A stretch of DNA of 24,568 bases from Ectocarpus siliculosus (Eukaryota > Sar > Phaeophyceae > Ectocarpales > Ectocarpaceae). The stretch's first letter is position 1; the number at the start of each line of letters is the position of its first letter. The translations under genes were made by a program, and so were the position numbers. The stretch is from contig FN649747.1 of NCBI GenBank assembly GCA_000310025.1, positions 2,271,201 through 2,295,768 of the forward strand. The letters are read 5' to 3'. The notes under the pieces are model-generated. The model saw only the letters and a program-made list of their open reading frames with translations. It had not been told where the DNA came from and made no database searches. This document shows positions 10,075 to 20,400 of the stretch, one piece after another.

Positions 10075-10692
10075 GTCCTGCGCGGAACCAACTACAAGTC
10101 ACCTATTGGGGTCACTAACTATCCATCTTTTTTTCGTACTGCTTGCTGTAGTGCTTTCCTCGACCTGTGCTTCTGGTGAATGGGAGTAAATCGTCGACTG
10201 CGATGGGCACATGGCACCGGCGAGATGTTCTCAGGATGGCGCGAACTATCCGGTTGTGGGGGGAAGGAAGCTCAGGCGCCGGTCTTCGTGCATATAAGAG
10301 ATTGGGAGCAGCTCAAGTGCTCCTTGCATGGATGGTGATAACGTACCCGCACCGCAGAGTCTGCCTACATGTCGCAGTCAGTCCGATCGGGGCTCCCCAG
10401 TACACGACCAATCGATCTCCCAATATCTTTTTCGGTGTGTTGTGTGCGTCTTTATTACTTCAAGTATTAGCATCGACCGCGCTAGCTAGCCGGCTGACCA
10501 ATAGATGACAGGTGTGCGTGTGTGTCGTTCCATTTCCACTCTGGGCATCATCATTTTTTAGACTACAACAGGTTACATTTACGGCATCTTTGTTTTTCCC
10601 AGCCGTTCCGTAATCAAAGCGAGAAAGTTTGAAGGTCAATCGCGCGGGAATCCAAGACGTATGTACCGATCGCAAGGAGGTGGTACATATAC
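10075..10692. other. Upstream flank of the E2 gene; no gene recognised
   Basis: If the candidate start exon is right, this holds the E2 promoter. No TATA box or other element could be picked out with confidence. Short frames here lack motifs. Confidence 0.3.
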
Positions 10693-10749
10693 ATTAAGGA
10701 ATAATAAAACACACACGGAAAGACTACCCATTCGAGATATACCCACAGT
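10693..10749 (-). repeat. Dispersed repeat, copy B (inverted partner at 5433-5490)
   Basis: ATTAAGGAATAATAAAAC, an AC run, GGAAAGACTACCCATTCG and AGATATACCCACAGT. It is the near-exact reverse complement of the copy at 5433-5490. Confidence 0.9.
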
Positions 10750-10913
10750 CGAACGGACTTTTTTGCTGTGAGCCTTTGCCGCTTTGACTGCTGTACCGCA
10801 CACACACACTTTGGTCATGAAGATTGACTCCGACAGGTACATGTTTGCTTTCAGCTGCAGCTGACAAGCACTTTGCGTCGCAGTGGTTGGACTTCGCGCT
10901 TAACAGCGGTGCT

Positions 10914-10938
10914 ACTGCTGTACTGCACGTACAGCAGT
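10914..10938. repeat. Short perfect inverted repeat of the CTGCTGTAC type
   Basis: ACTGCTGTAC (10914-10923), a five-base loop, and GTACAGCAGT (10929-10938). The stem is 10 bp. Confidence 0.85.
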
Positions 10939-11196
10939 GCTGCTGCTGTCATGGCGGTCTAACTCACTTCTCAACTACTTGCGGTGCAGATACCGTTCTG
11001 TGCAAAATCTATGCACCCAGTTTTGTTCAATGTCGCCCGACGGCATTTTTGGTCAGTAATCTCAGCAAATCCAGAAGCCACATCCGTGGGGTCAGAGGGA
11101 ATATCACCCAAAGCACATGGACCTGCCCCGCAATTGCTCACCCCACCCATCCCCGATCCCCGACGAATAAAGGCGGCACCCGATATATACTATGTA

Positions 11197-11238
11197 CTGC
11201 TGTAGTCTACAACAGTCTACCGCAGCAGTCTACAGCAG
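11197..11238. repeat. Palindromic CTGCTGTAG/CTACAGCAG element with GTCTAC repeats
   Basis: CTGCTGTAG at 11197-11205 pairs with CTACAGCAG at 11230-11238. GTCTAC occurs three times between and within the arms. Related single copies occur near 1387, 5600 and 20867. Confidence 0.8.
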
Positions 11239-12648
11239 ATCTGGCGCCAAGCGGGGGGTTTGCAACAAGTGCCCGCACACACCGCTGGTTTATCCAGTAG
11301 ATGGCCTCCTGCAGCTACAACTACGCCAAGGCCGAATGAAGCTACTGGGCCAAGCGTGTGTGCGTGTGCGTGTGCGTGCGCGAATAGGGGTTCGCCGGGG
11401 AACTGCGGTGTGTGGTGCCAGTTTGCTGGCTTATCGGTCTCTCCGCTGCTGGTGGCTGGTGCGGTCTGTGGTTCGTTCGCGCCAAAAAAACTGTTGTCGG
11501 GGGTTTGTGGCTTGCAAGCTCTGCCCGCCTCGAAACAACGGCGACCTGCTGCTAGCCGCCAGCCTGTCTTCCTTCGCAGTGGTGAGCATCGATGGCTCAA
11601 TCAGCGGGTGAGGTGCCAGCAGCAAGGAGGTGGCGAGAGTGAGAAAGAAGCAAGCGCCGAGAACCAGCGCACACCCACCCACAGCCACCGCGTCCGAAAC
11701 AACGAAAACAGCTCCCCTTCCTGGTGTCTCCCCACAAAACAACAAACCATCTCACCTCCTGGTAACATCTCCACCGGCGGACGCCATTCTTTCACCGACG
11801 ATTCTCAAAAAAAATTATGTGTGTGTATGTGTAGTGTGCAGCAGCAGCTCTCTCTCCCTGGCGTGTAGGTGTGTAGGTGTGCTCGCTGGGTGTGTGTGCG
11901 GGGAACGGAAAATGATCAACCGTCAACCGTCGCTGGGCGGGGGGCACACAACGGGAATGTCTTGAAACTGGGCGGTATGCTTGTGTACCTTGATCGCATT
12001 TGCGGGAACCCCTGAACATGAAGGTTGTGTGTTGTGTGGGAAGCTCTGCTGCTGGGGAACCCACCTGCCTGTTGTACAACGTCACGGACACGAAGAGAGA
12101 GCCATGCTAGCAGTGGTGGTTCCAGGTGCCCAGCGAGTGCTCGCCCGCCAGGCTGGTCACAGCCAGAGGCCCTTGGGTGTGATCGGTAGGTGTAGAGATT
12201 GCGCAGAGTATCCTCGAAAGGTGCCGAGGTCGTCGTTGACAGCGGCAGCAGCGGGAGGAGAGGCTCGCTGTCGTGCAAAAGATTATGGGCCATGGTCGAC
12301 TGGAGGGACAATGAGGAGGCTCTCTCTGCGCCCTGAATCCTCGAGGTAAGCGCGACCTCCGCTCTTTGTTGTGGAGAGAGGTGGGAGATCTTACGTACAC
12401 CAGCACATATTTGCGGCTCCTTTGGTTGGCACAACACACACCCGAACGGTTTGTTCGAGCCAGGAGGGTCCTGCATAGTCTAGGCTACTGCTCCGCGGGT
12501 AGCCGGCTGGCGATGATTGGCGCTTGCATACTTACTGTACAAAGCTTCGTGTCGCCGTTGTTGATCCTCGTTCGCGGTCGTCTGTTCATTCATTGTGCGG
12601 CAGTACTTTGTTCATGGTAAGCAACGTTGAAGTACGTACATGGGTTAT

Positions 12649-12676
12649 GCTGTGTGCATTTTGTAATGCACACAGC
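12649..12676. repeat. Perfect 12-bp hairpin
   Basis: GCTGTGTGCATT, loop TTGT, AATGCACACAGC. It is not followed by a T run and lies just before a GA microsatellite. The function is unknown. Confidence 0.9.
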
Positions 12677-12692
12677 TTCCAAAGTTTACTCA

Positions 12693-12693
12693 C

Positions 12694-12719
<26 letters not shown>
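12693..12719. repeat. GA microsatellite
   Basis: An uninterrupted run of about 13 GA units, followed by a GGAGAG tail. Confidence 0.95.
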
Positions 12720-12726
<7 letters not shown>

Positions 12727-12757
12727 AGATCTACCTGTGGATTCGTTCGTTGTTTAG

Positions 12758-12835
12758 ATCGTTGCCGACAACAACAGCCTCGTCTACATCATTGCCAACG
12801 CATCTCTGCTTGCTCTCCTCGAATGTCCTCTCTCC
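12758..12835 (+). CDS. Exon-like island, unassigned
   Basis: After the acceptor-like GTTGTTTAG the frame reads IVADNNSLVYIIANASLLAL, with a C-rich third-position pattern like that of true exons here. No good donor follows (GTCTGT is the nearest). On the opposite strand a 38-base stretch at 12871-12908 (FRRNTINKRSVA) lies between GCAG and the strong donor GTAAGT. The two cannot both belong to one gene. No family is recognised. Confidence 0.18.
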
Positions 12836-12908
12836 GGTCTGTGTGGTGTCGAACAAAGAGTGGTACTTACGGCAACACTCCTCTTGTTGATGGTGTTCCG
12901 GCGGAATT

Positions 12909-13702
12909 CTGCTTGCACAAAATGCTTACACGAAGGTGCAAAGAAAACGCTTTGTTTCGTGTTCCCTCCCCGCAGGCGAGGTTCTCCCGAACTTCTCCCC
13001 CGGAAGTTTAGTAGCCTAATGCGTTTGAAGTGTTTCGTTTTTCTGCGTCCATTTTGTGCATACGTTTCTTTCATGTCTGGAAAGGTGTACCCCCAAACCG
13101 GGTTGTAATAGTTAGTCTATGAAAGCCGTCCGCGTCAGTTGGACCAACCAGGGTACATATTTACAAGAATACTAGTAGGATGTAGAACGGAACGGTTTTT
13201 TATGTGACCAGCAATCTACATGTAGGCATTCACGCAGTGACATGAGAGTCTTGTCGAGGCGAGAAATATCCCCCCCCCGAATTTTTTGGTCTTGGACCTC
13301 GCCAGCTGGTCGCCGCCCCTCCTCGGTGGCTCCTTTGGTAACCTGTCGACGCGAATTCGAATCTCGGCGCAGTCGCACGAACTGGGGTTCTTTTTCTCAC
13401 GTTATCCCCAGTAACAAGGACGTAAAAGTTCACAAGTTTTTACCGAAAATCAAGCGAGCGAAATACATCATCCGGTGCGATCGCCTGTTTTCTCATCGCT
13501 TCATTCTTGGGGTATTTTTTTGCACTCTTGATATGCACACATAACGCGTACGGGTGCCAGAGGGTCCTGAGCAGAGACCGAAAAAGTCTTGAATGTGAAG
13601 GCAACAACGACGACGACGACAACAACAACAACAACAACAGCAGCAGCAGCAGCAGCAGCAGCAACAACCTCCATCACGCCCTTGCTCGCTTGACGCACAC
13701 AG
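12909..13702. other. Upstream flank of the AIF-like gene; first exon should lie here or further left
   Basis: A plus-strand ATG at 13242 opens MRVLSRREISPPRIFWSWTS, a basic, presequence-like stretch, and reaches donor-like GTAACC. However, that donor is in phase 0 while the next known exon needs phase 2. I therefore do not call it. The microsatellite at 13602-13668 is included in this stretch. Confidence 0.4.
13602..13668. repeat. Compound (ACG)/(AAC)/(AGC) trinucleotide repeat
   Basis: ACG units, then seven AAC units, then about eight AGC units and a short AAC tail, about 35 bases before the first AIF-like exon. Frames through it give poly-Asp/Asn/Ser on one strand and poly-Cys/Ala/Val/Leu on the other, all artefacts. 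Confidence 0.95.
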
Positions 13703-13884
13703 GTCCGACAACCCTTCGTCAACGTTGGGGCTGGGAGTCGGAGCCATCCTGGCGATGGGGGGGTTGCTCCTCGCCACCCAAGGCCTCCCCGACGACGGAA
13801 ACCCTGCGGCGATGGAGGCGGAAGGGGGAAGGGGCGGACGTCATGGCGGCGACGACTATCACACCAGCCTTGCCAGTAGGACAG
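13703..13884 (+). CDS. AIFM1: AIF-like exon with membrane anchor
   Basis: The acceptor is CACACAG; it starts in phase 2 and ends in phase 1 at ACAG|GTGAAT. SDNPSSTLGLGVG leads into the hydrophobic segment AILAMGGLLLATQG, then a Gly-rich linker. In AIF a single membrane segment sits between the presequence and the FAD domain, and this fits it. The frame is open upstream of the acceptor for some codons, so the acceptor position is less certain than the donor. Confidence 0.75.
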
Positions 13885-16800
13885 GTGAATGCCCGCGAAT
13901 GCCTGCCTCCGTGTGTTGGTGAGACTTGGGTGAAAGGAGGAGGAGGTGGTGGTGGAGGAGGAGGAGGAGGCAAGCGCCGCTCAGGCCATGGGTGGCTGAC
14001 GCCTTGGAGGGTAGCACTGTTGTCTGGCGGGGTGTCGGTTTGGCTGTGCAGGTTGAGGGCTGTGCGTCGAATGAAGGTGTTGGTGAGGCTGTGTTGTTTG
14101 TATTTCTCGGTGAAGGTGAACCTTGCACGGTACACACGAACGAAGACGGTCACGTTCGGCGGCCAGTGTCCTGCCTACCGGTGTAGCTCAAGAGTGCGAG
14201 CGCCCCGACCGCTGAAAGGGGTCTCGTCACTTTCCGTTTCTCTTTTCTTCGATTGGACAAAGCTTGTGTGCTTGTGGAGATAAACCCAAGGATAATAACC
14301 ACCAAGCCGACAGCACTACCACAACAGCAAACAACCAACCGCATCCACTGGAAACGAAACAACGACAACGACAACACCACCACAACGACAGCAAGACGAG
14401 CAACCACATCGACGGAACCAAACGCCACAGGTAGCGCTGCTGCTCCCGATAGCGAGCAACACTCACCAGAGGAGACGGACGAGAACAGCACCATCTCGCC
14501 GCCACCGGCGGCGCCAGCAGCACCACCGGACCCAGAGCCGGACAGCGGCGGTGGCGGCGGCGGCAGCGGGGGGGGGGCTCCGCCCAACGGCGACGGGGGT
14601 GGGGGGGAGGCGGAGGAGTTCCCCGCCGAAGGGAGTTACAGGTTTTACATCCTAACCCCGGAGGAGGCGGCGGCGGAGGGAACGTCTGCCTTGGACGGTT
14701 TCGCGGGGGGGTGGGACGGCTACGAGGACGACGAAGACGACGACGAAGACGACGACAGAGGCGGCCGTCGGTTGAAGGAGCGGTACCACTTCGTGGTGAT
14801 CGGTGGCGGCACCACGGCGGACGCGGCGATGGAGTCTATATTGAGGATGCGGCCGGAGGCGGAGATCCTGTGCCTCAGCGACGAAACGGTGAGGCCGGCG
14901 GCGGCGGCGGCGGAGGCGGTGTTCTGTGGTGTGCTGTGTGTGCACCCCTCAGTGTTTGCCTTGCTGTGTTTTTTTGTTCCGCGCTTCCCGTTGTATGTTG
15001 GGGTCTCATATTTTTGCTCGTTGATATTGCTTGGTTTCTTTCGTTTGTCCTCGTTTAGAGGCTGGTTTTGTCCTCTTCGTTGGCCAGCCGCCTTCAGTAC
15101 ATACATAGCATGGTCGATTCTCACCCTTGACCCTTATCGTCTCCCTCTCCCTCTCCCTCTCTCTCATCTCACCCGCGTGGCTTGCGGTGGTGGGCGCGGC
15201 AGCCGTGCCCTGCGGACGACAGCGACACGCACACCGGTTCCTACGAGGCAGACTTTCGACTCCTCAAGACGGACCTAGTGGCGTCCTTCAACCAGTGGCG
15301 AAGACACCTCGCCTTCCGAAAAGAGGGTTTTGCTAACGGCGGCGGCGGCGGCGGCGGCGGCGGGACCACCACCGGGGACAGCAGGGGGGCGGACGGCGGG
15401 GAGGGGAGGTGGGCCTACGGGCTGTCCAAGGGCAAGGAGATACGGTATCACACCTACGAGGTCGGTGCCAATCTGTGTTGTGCTATGCATACATACACCG
15501 TGTGTTTTGCGCTATTGTGTCTTTATGTGCGCCTCTTGTTTTGTTCACTTGTAAGTGTTCTTTGTTTTGTGTTGCCGTGTAGTATACCATCTCCTTCGCC
15601 GGCTGGGTCTAGAAGTCTAGAACGGCCATTGTGTACATGACCGAGCATGAGTTCGACACAGCGGTATCTAGCAATGCGCGCCTTTTCTGAGTCCTTCTTT
15701 AGGATTGCAAGGGTGTTTTCGTGCGAGGAAATCTGGTCACTCGAGGACGAACGCACCGAGTTGTCGTCGTTTTTTGTTTTTTCCCGTTTCGCCCTCAAAC
15801 GCTTGCACGGTCTCGGGGGGGCCGAGTCGACCAATCGGCCGAACCCGCACCCTCTTGTGACGCTGCGGTTACCGCGGCACAGCAGCCCCTTGTGCAGAGG
15901 AACGAGGGCATGTACCGCCGTCTCTTTCGAAAACGTTCAACACAGCAGCCTACAGAGGAGGGCATGCACCGTCTTTTGTTCGAAAATGTTGAGCACAGTA
16001 GCTCCTTGTAGGAAGGGGGGCATGTTCCGTCTCTCTTTCGAAATATTTCGAGTTCCCTTTGTTGGGGCGGGGTTTCGCGCTCGAGCGGTCGGTCGTTTCT
16101 TCCGCGCCGATGCTGCGTGACGATGCTCCCCTTGCTAGCCGTATCGTAGCCTAGCCGTTCGTTTACAACGATCTTCCCGGTACCAGCCGTATCGTAGCCT
16201 GTTAGTCGTTCGTTTCCAACGATGTCCCCTTGCTAGCCGTATCGTAGCCTAGCCGTTCGTTTCCAACGACCTTCCCGTGGCTAGCCGTAGGCTTGACCTT
16301 AGCCCTGACTGGTAGCGTGCCCATTTCCCCCTCCTCCTCCTCTCCGGGGGAGCGCAGCCGCACGATCTGATCATCGAACCCGAACGGCGATGCGTGCGAC
16401 TGTTGCTGGACGGGACGGAGGTGTACTACGACAAGTGCCTCATCGCCAACGCAGGTGCGAGATGCGAGCGGAGGTATTGTAGACGGAGCGGGGGGAATGG
16501 TAGGGGTTGGGTGGAGTTTGGGTGCTAACCCTAGCTAGAGGGGACGTCCTGATGGGTAACCCAAGCCCATATGGCACCATCATCCAGACCCCCTGGGTCC
16601 TCTTTCAGAAGACCTTGTGGCTGTGCCCTTCGCTTGGAGTAGTCTGTCATGTAGAGGGTTCACCGTAAAAAATAGGTGCCGCTTTTTTGTGTTTTTTTTT
16701 CTCCTCCGTGCACCGTTTCCATCGGCCATATCTGCCGGGACAGGGAGGTGTGCTGCCGCTACTTTGACACCTCCGTGTTTGACGAACGTACAGCCAGCCA

Positions 16801-17429
16801 GCCAGTAATTAAGGAGCAGCCGTGCCAGCCATGCCGATGCTTCTGCTCGTGCCTTGCCCGGCCGCCCTCGCCTCTTTTTAGGAAGGAAGGAGGCCTCCCC
16901 TCCTGTTTCCCGTCATCTCTCTCGCACGAGACGGCCCGCCCTCGTTTTCACCGTTTCCCCATCCGGTCTTGCTTTCGCTACAAGCGGGGGGCAGCAAAAC
17001 CAGTCAGTTGTTGCCGAGCAAGTACATGCCCTCTCCCTCTGGCATAAAAACGAAGGCACGCAAAGCAAGTATGAGTACGCGCCTCGCCACCTTTTTTTTC
17101 TCGTGTCCTGTTTTGAGATATTTCTTTTGCGCTGGTGTGTGGCGGAAAAAAGTTAGCTGTTGCGGAATCAAATATAAATACCCCCCCCCCCATTGGGCTA
17201 ACACCTAAGACACAAAAAACAAAGACGAGTATGTACCCCCCCCCCACCCCTTTTTATTGGTGTCCTGTTCTGACACCGAGCGTGGAACAAGCTGACGTCA
17301 ACCGACACGCTATTTTTTTTTGTTATTTTTTTGTTTCCGCTTCTTATTATTTTTTATTTTTTTGTTTCGCTTTTTCTCTTCTTTATTGTTCGGTTCCACC
17401 GCCGCAGGGAAACCGCGGGATTTCGCTCT

Positions 17430-17467
<38 letters not shown>

Positions 17468-20400
17468 GCGACGGCACGAGCGAGGAGGAACACGCACCGC
17501 GAGGCAGCGGCAGAAGGCTCCGGCGGAGGGAACGGGCGAAAAAGGCCGGAGATAACGGGGGGAGGCGGGGGCGGTCGGACAAGCCGCTGGGGATCCCTGA
17601 GAGGGAGGCCGTCGGCGGTGGGGGTAGCGGCAGCGGCGGCGGAAGCTGGCGGAGCAGGATTAACAAGCTGACGTGCCTTCGAGACTTCGTGTCTCTGGAG
17701 CTCCTCGCGGTGCGTGCGTGCGTGCGTATATATTTATTCTCGTCGGCCTTCTCGTCTTGTCGGATGGCTACATTTAGATATCGAACACACACAAAGCGTG
17801 CGTGCGTTTTTTTGCTCCTCGTCCTTTGCCGAAATAATCGGCTGGCTACGTTGTGATAGCTCGCACAAAGCTTGCGTGCGTTTTTTTTGCTCCTCGTCCT
17901 TGCTCACGATGGTATCGGCTGGCTACATACATGGGTAACACCCAAAACAAAGCGTGCTAGAATTCGAGGACTTACAATATGATGACTCTGTTCATTACGA
18001 GATTGTACACTCTTGTGTTGTGCACCGTACCCCACAGCAGTCCAACTTGTCGGCAGCATTTGCAGGGGTGCCTTTTTGGCGGTCCCAGGGAGGTAGTAGA
18101 ATTGTCCCTGGCCCGCCGGAAGGAAGATGTTGTTAGGAAAAGGAGCCCGCAGCTTTGTCTGTACCGTCAGTGCCGCATGTGCGGACCACGTTAAAATCGG
18201 TCCTGAAACCATTCCTCGAGACAACAATAAAGCCAGCCAGCGACCCGTGAGGGCCGCGTAGAGGATGAGTGCGATGGAGCTGCTCGTGAGCGGCAAGAGA
18301 GGGCTTGCATTGTTGCTCCTACCTAATATTGGGAGCTGACCCAATAACCGGGTTTGCATGGAAGATATTTGCAATTTCGCTTCCATGGCTGGCATCACTG
18401 AATTCTCAACGCCCGAAGGCAGTTGTCCGGCACGCCGCTGCACAGGACGAAAGTAGATTCATTCGAAAGCTCTTTAAAGCAGCGTTCATTCAATATGTAG
18501 CACGTTTTGTGAATCGACAGGTGCAGGAGATATCATTCAAGTTGTGCGTACCGGGACCCTTGAGCAATACCAATGTAGGCCTGCTTCTGTATGCTTTTTT
18601 TGCGTCTAAAAAGCGAATATTTCAGATGGATCCTACCGAAGGGGGGAGGAGTCTGAAATTGGGGTTTATTGGAGTTGGTAGAAGAAGTGGGCATTTATAT
18701 TATATGGCAAAGAGTATGTCTGCGTGCTTGCAGGAGAGGAGGCATGCGCGCCGAGATAAGGCAGCTGCTCGCAGGACATTCCGTTTGCGCCCGATCACGT
18801 TGAAGCATCAGCAGTGCTGGAGCACAGGGACTGCTAGACGTACGATTGGGCAACACTGCCAGCTGCTGGTTTAGGACATTCTGTTCCGGGAGCTAGTGTT
18901 GTCTGTATGTTTTTTTTGCGTCTAAAAAGCTGACGATATTTTCGAGACTAGTGCTGCTTGTGCTGCTGCTGTTTTGCTCACACCGTGGGCGACGCTGCTG
19001 CCTTCTGCGCGTCCCCTCGCGTGCAGAACGACCCGTCCGTCAAGCACGTTTCTGTCCTCGGGGGAGGGTTTCTAGGGTGCCAGGTGGCGTTGGCGCTGGC
19101 GGAGCGAGGCCGGGCGACGGGGGTGGCCATCTCCCAGGCGAGTACTGCTGTACATGTTGTAGAAAGCGAAGAAGAAAGCGACAAACGGGTGGCGGCACAC
19201 GCATTACCCTGTTGTTTTGGGTGCTGGCGCGCCCTACCCTCTGAATCTCGGGACTTGTGCGGTTTTCTTCTTGAAGGCGTTTTTGCTTGAAAATGGAGTC
19301 GGAGTATGGTCTAGGTGGGAGCAGCAGAGGTGGTGTTGTTGGCTGTTGCCGGGTGGGCGTGGGCGGGGTGCCACACAATTGCGTCCTCGCCGGCCACGCC
19401 GAGTTCGGCCAGCCAGGTGGTTTTAGTGCAAGGCCAGTCGAGTTGGGAGGACCATTCACTCGGTTGAACAATACCAGTTGGTTTTAGTACGGCCAGTCGA
19501 GTTAAGACGGCCAGCCAAGCGAGGACAAGCGCACATTCTCATGCAGTTCTCGAAAATCATCTTGCCTGCCTGCGCGCAAATTTGTCTTTTACACCAGTGC
19601 ACCTCTGCTGCTGCTACTGCTGCTGCTGTTGTTGTTTCTGCCGGTGTTTGTTGAGTTTAGGTCTATTCAGAGAGAAATCCCATGGGGCACGTGCTGCCCG
19701 ACTACCTGGCCGAACACCTGCGGGGGGAGCTCGCCAAGGCCGGGGTAGCTGCCGTGGCCGACACTCGTCTAGCAGACTTGAGGTGCTCGCTTGTTGGTTC
19801 TGTTGCAGATGTCGTGGCGCCTAGTTGTAGAGGGAGGTGCCGCGTGTGGTGTTTGTTGTTCAGCACCGATATCGAAAGTGTAATTCCCGAGTCGATAAAT
19901 AGCAATGACAATGAAAACATGCTTTGTGAGGTATCATGGTGCTGTGAATTTTTTCACCATGCACGAGAGGCGAGAAGAAAAGGTGTTCTCTTGTCACCAT
20001 CAACAGCAAATGACAGCATGACTTGTCAAGTATGGGCGGCACAAAAACGCGACTTTCATGTGTAGGGAGTCCATCTATACACACCGCTGACACTATCGTC
20101 AAGTGTAATCACCCTTTGAACGCGTTCAGACATGCATATATATATCTAACCGTAGGTAGCTCAGCATACCACGCCCTTAGTAATAGCTCGATTACTCCAC
20201 GAAGAGGATGCCACAGCAGTCCAAACCTGAGTTGTTTTTGAATTTCCTCGACTAGACGGTTCCAGCGTGGCCATCATCAGCACCGTCAGTCACTGCTTTT
20301 AGCTGCAGAGTACTCGCGCTCTGTGCTCATTTGTTTCTGTTTTTTTTTTTTTTTTTTGCCCGTGTGTCTGGGGCTCAGGTACAACTCGAAAACAAAACGC

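Larger units (their letters stand above)
10750..12648. other. No gene recognised; weak exon-like islands
   Basis: Open frames overlap on both strands. Exon-like pieces include a plus-strand stretch at about 11518-11581 (LCPPRNNGDLLLAASLSSFA) ending at GTG|GTGAGC, a plus-strand donor CTCGAG|GTAAGC at 12345/12346, and a minus-strand tail ending at stop 12107 (AVTSLAGEHSLGTWNHHC). They point to different strands and could not be joined into one gene. A GT-rich microsatellite lies at about 11357-11380. Confidence 0.35.
15461..16357 (+). other. AIF-like intron with two tandem arrays; may hide a missing exon
   Basis: It runs to the acceptor GAGCGCAG. Arrays are at 15878-16053 and 16135-16290. About 15 residues expected between TYE and PHDLIIEP are absent. 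A 24-base stretch after TGTAG at about 15583 (YTISFAGW) is the only weak candidate. Confidence 0.5.

Noticed and set aside
5433-10749. A 5.3-kb transposon with the 57-bp repeats as terminal inverted repeats
   Set aside because: The interior holds a conserved cellular E2 gene, no transposase was found, and no target-site duplication could be matched at the ends.
11916-12476. 186-codon minus-strand open frame
   Set aside because: Long, but without a known motif, spanning strong plus-strand splice donors. A competing frame on the same strand looks equally protein-like, so no CDS is called.
13242-13340. Presequence-like frame (MRVLSRREISPPRIFWSWTS) as the first AIF exon
   Set aside because: The donor GTAACC is in phase 0 but the exon at 13703 needs phase 2, so the junction would shift the frame; kept only as a note.
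13320-13385. tRNA-like TTCGAATC with partial stem
   Set aside because: No matching D-arm, anticodon arm or acceptor stem could be folded around it.
13493-13777. Poly-Cys, poly-Ala, poly-Val and poly-Leu frames on the minus strand
   Set aside because: They are translations of the trinucleotide repeat at 13602-13668 in different frames, not proteins.
17310-17792. 160-codon Pro-rich minus-strand frame
   Set aside because: It is the antisense shadow of the poly-Gly AIF exon 17408-17709, whose sense frame is conserved and phase-matched.
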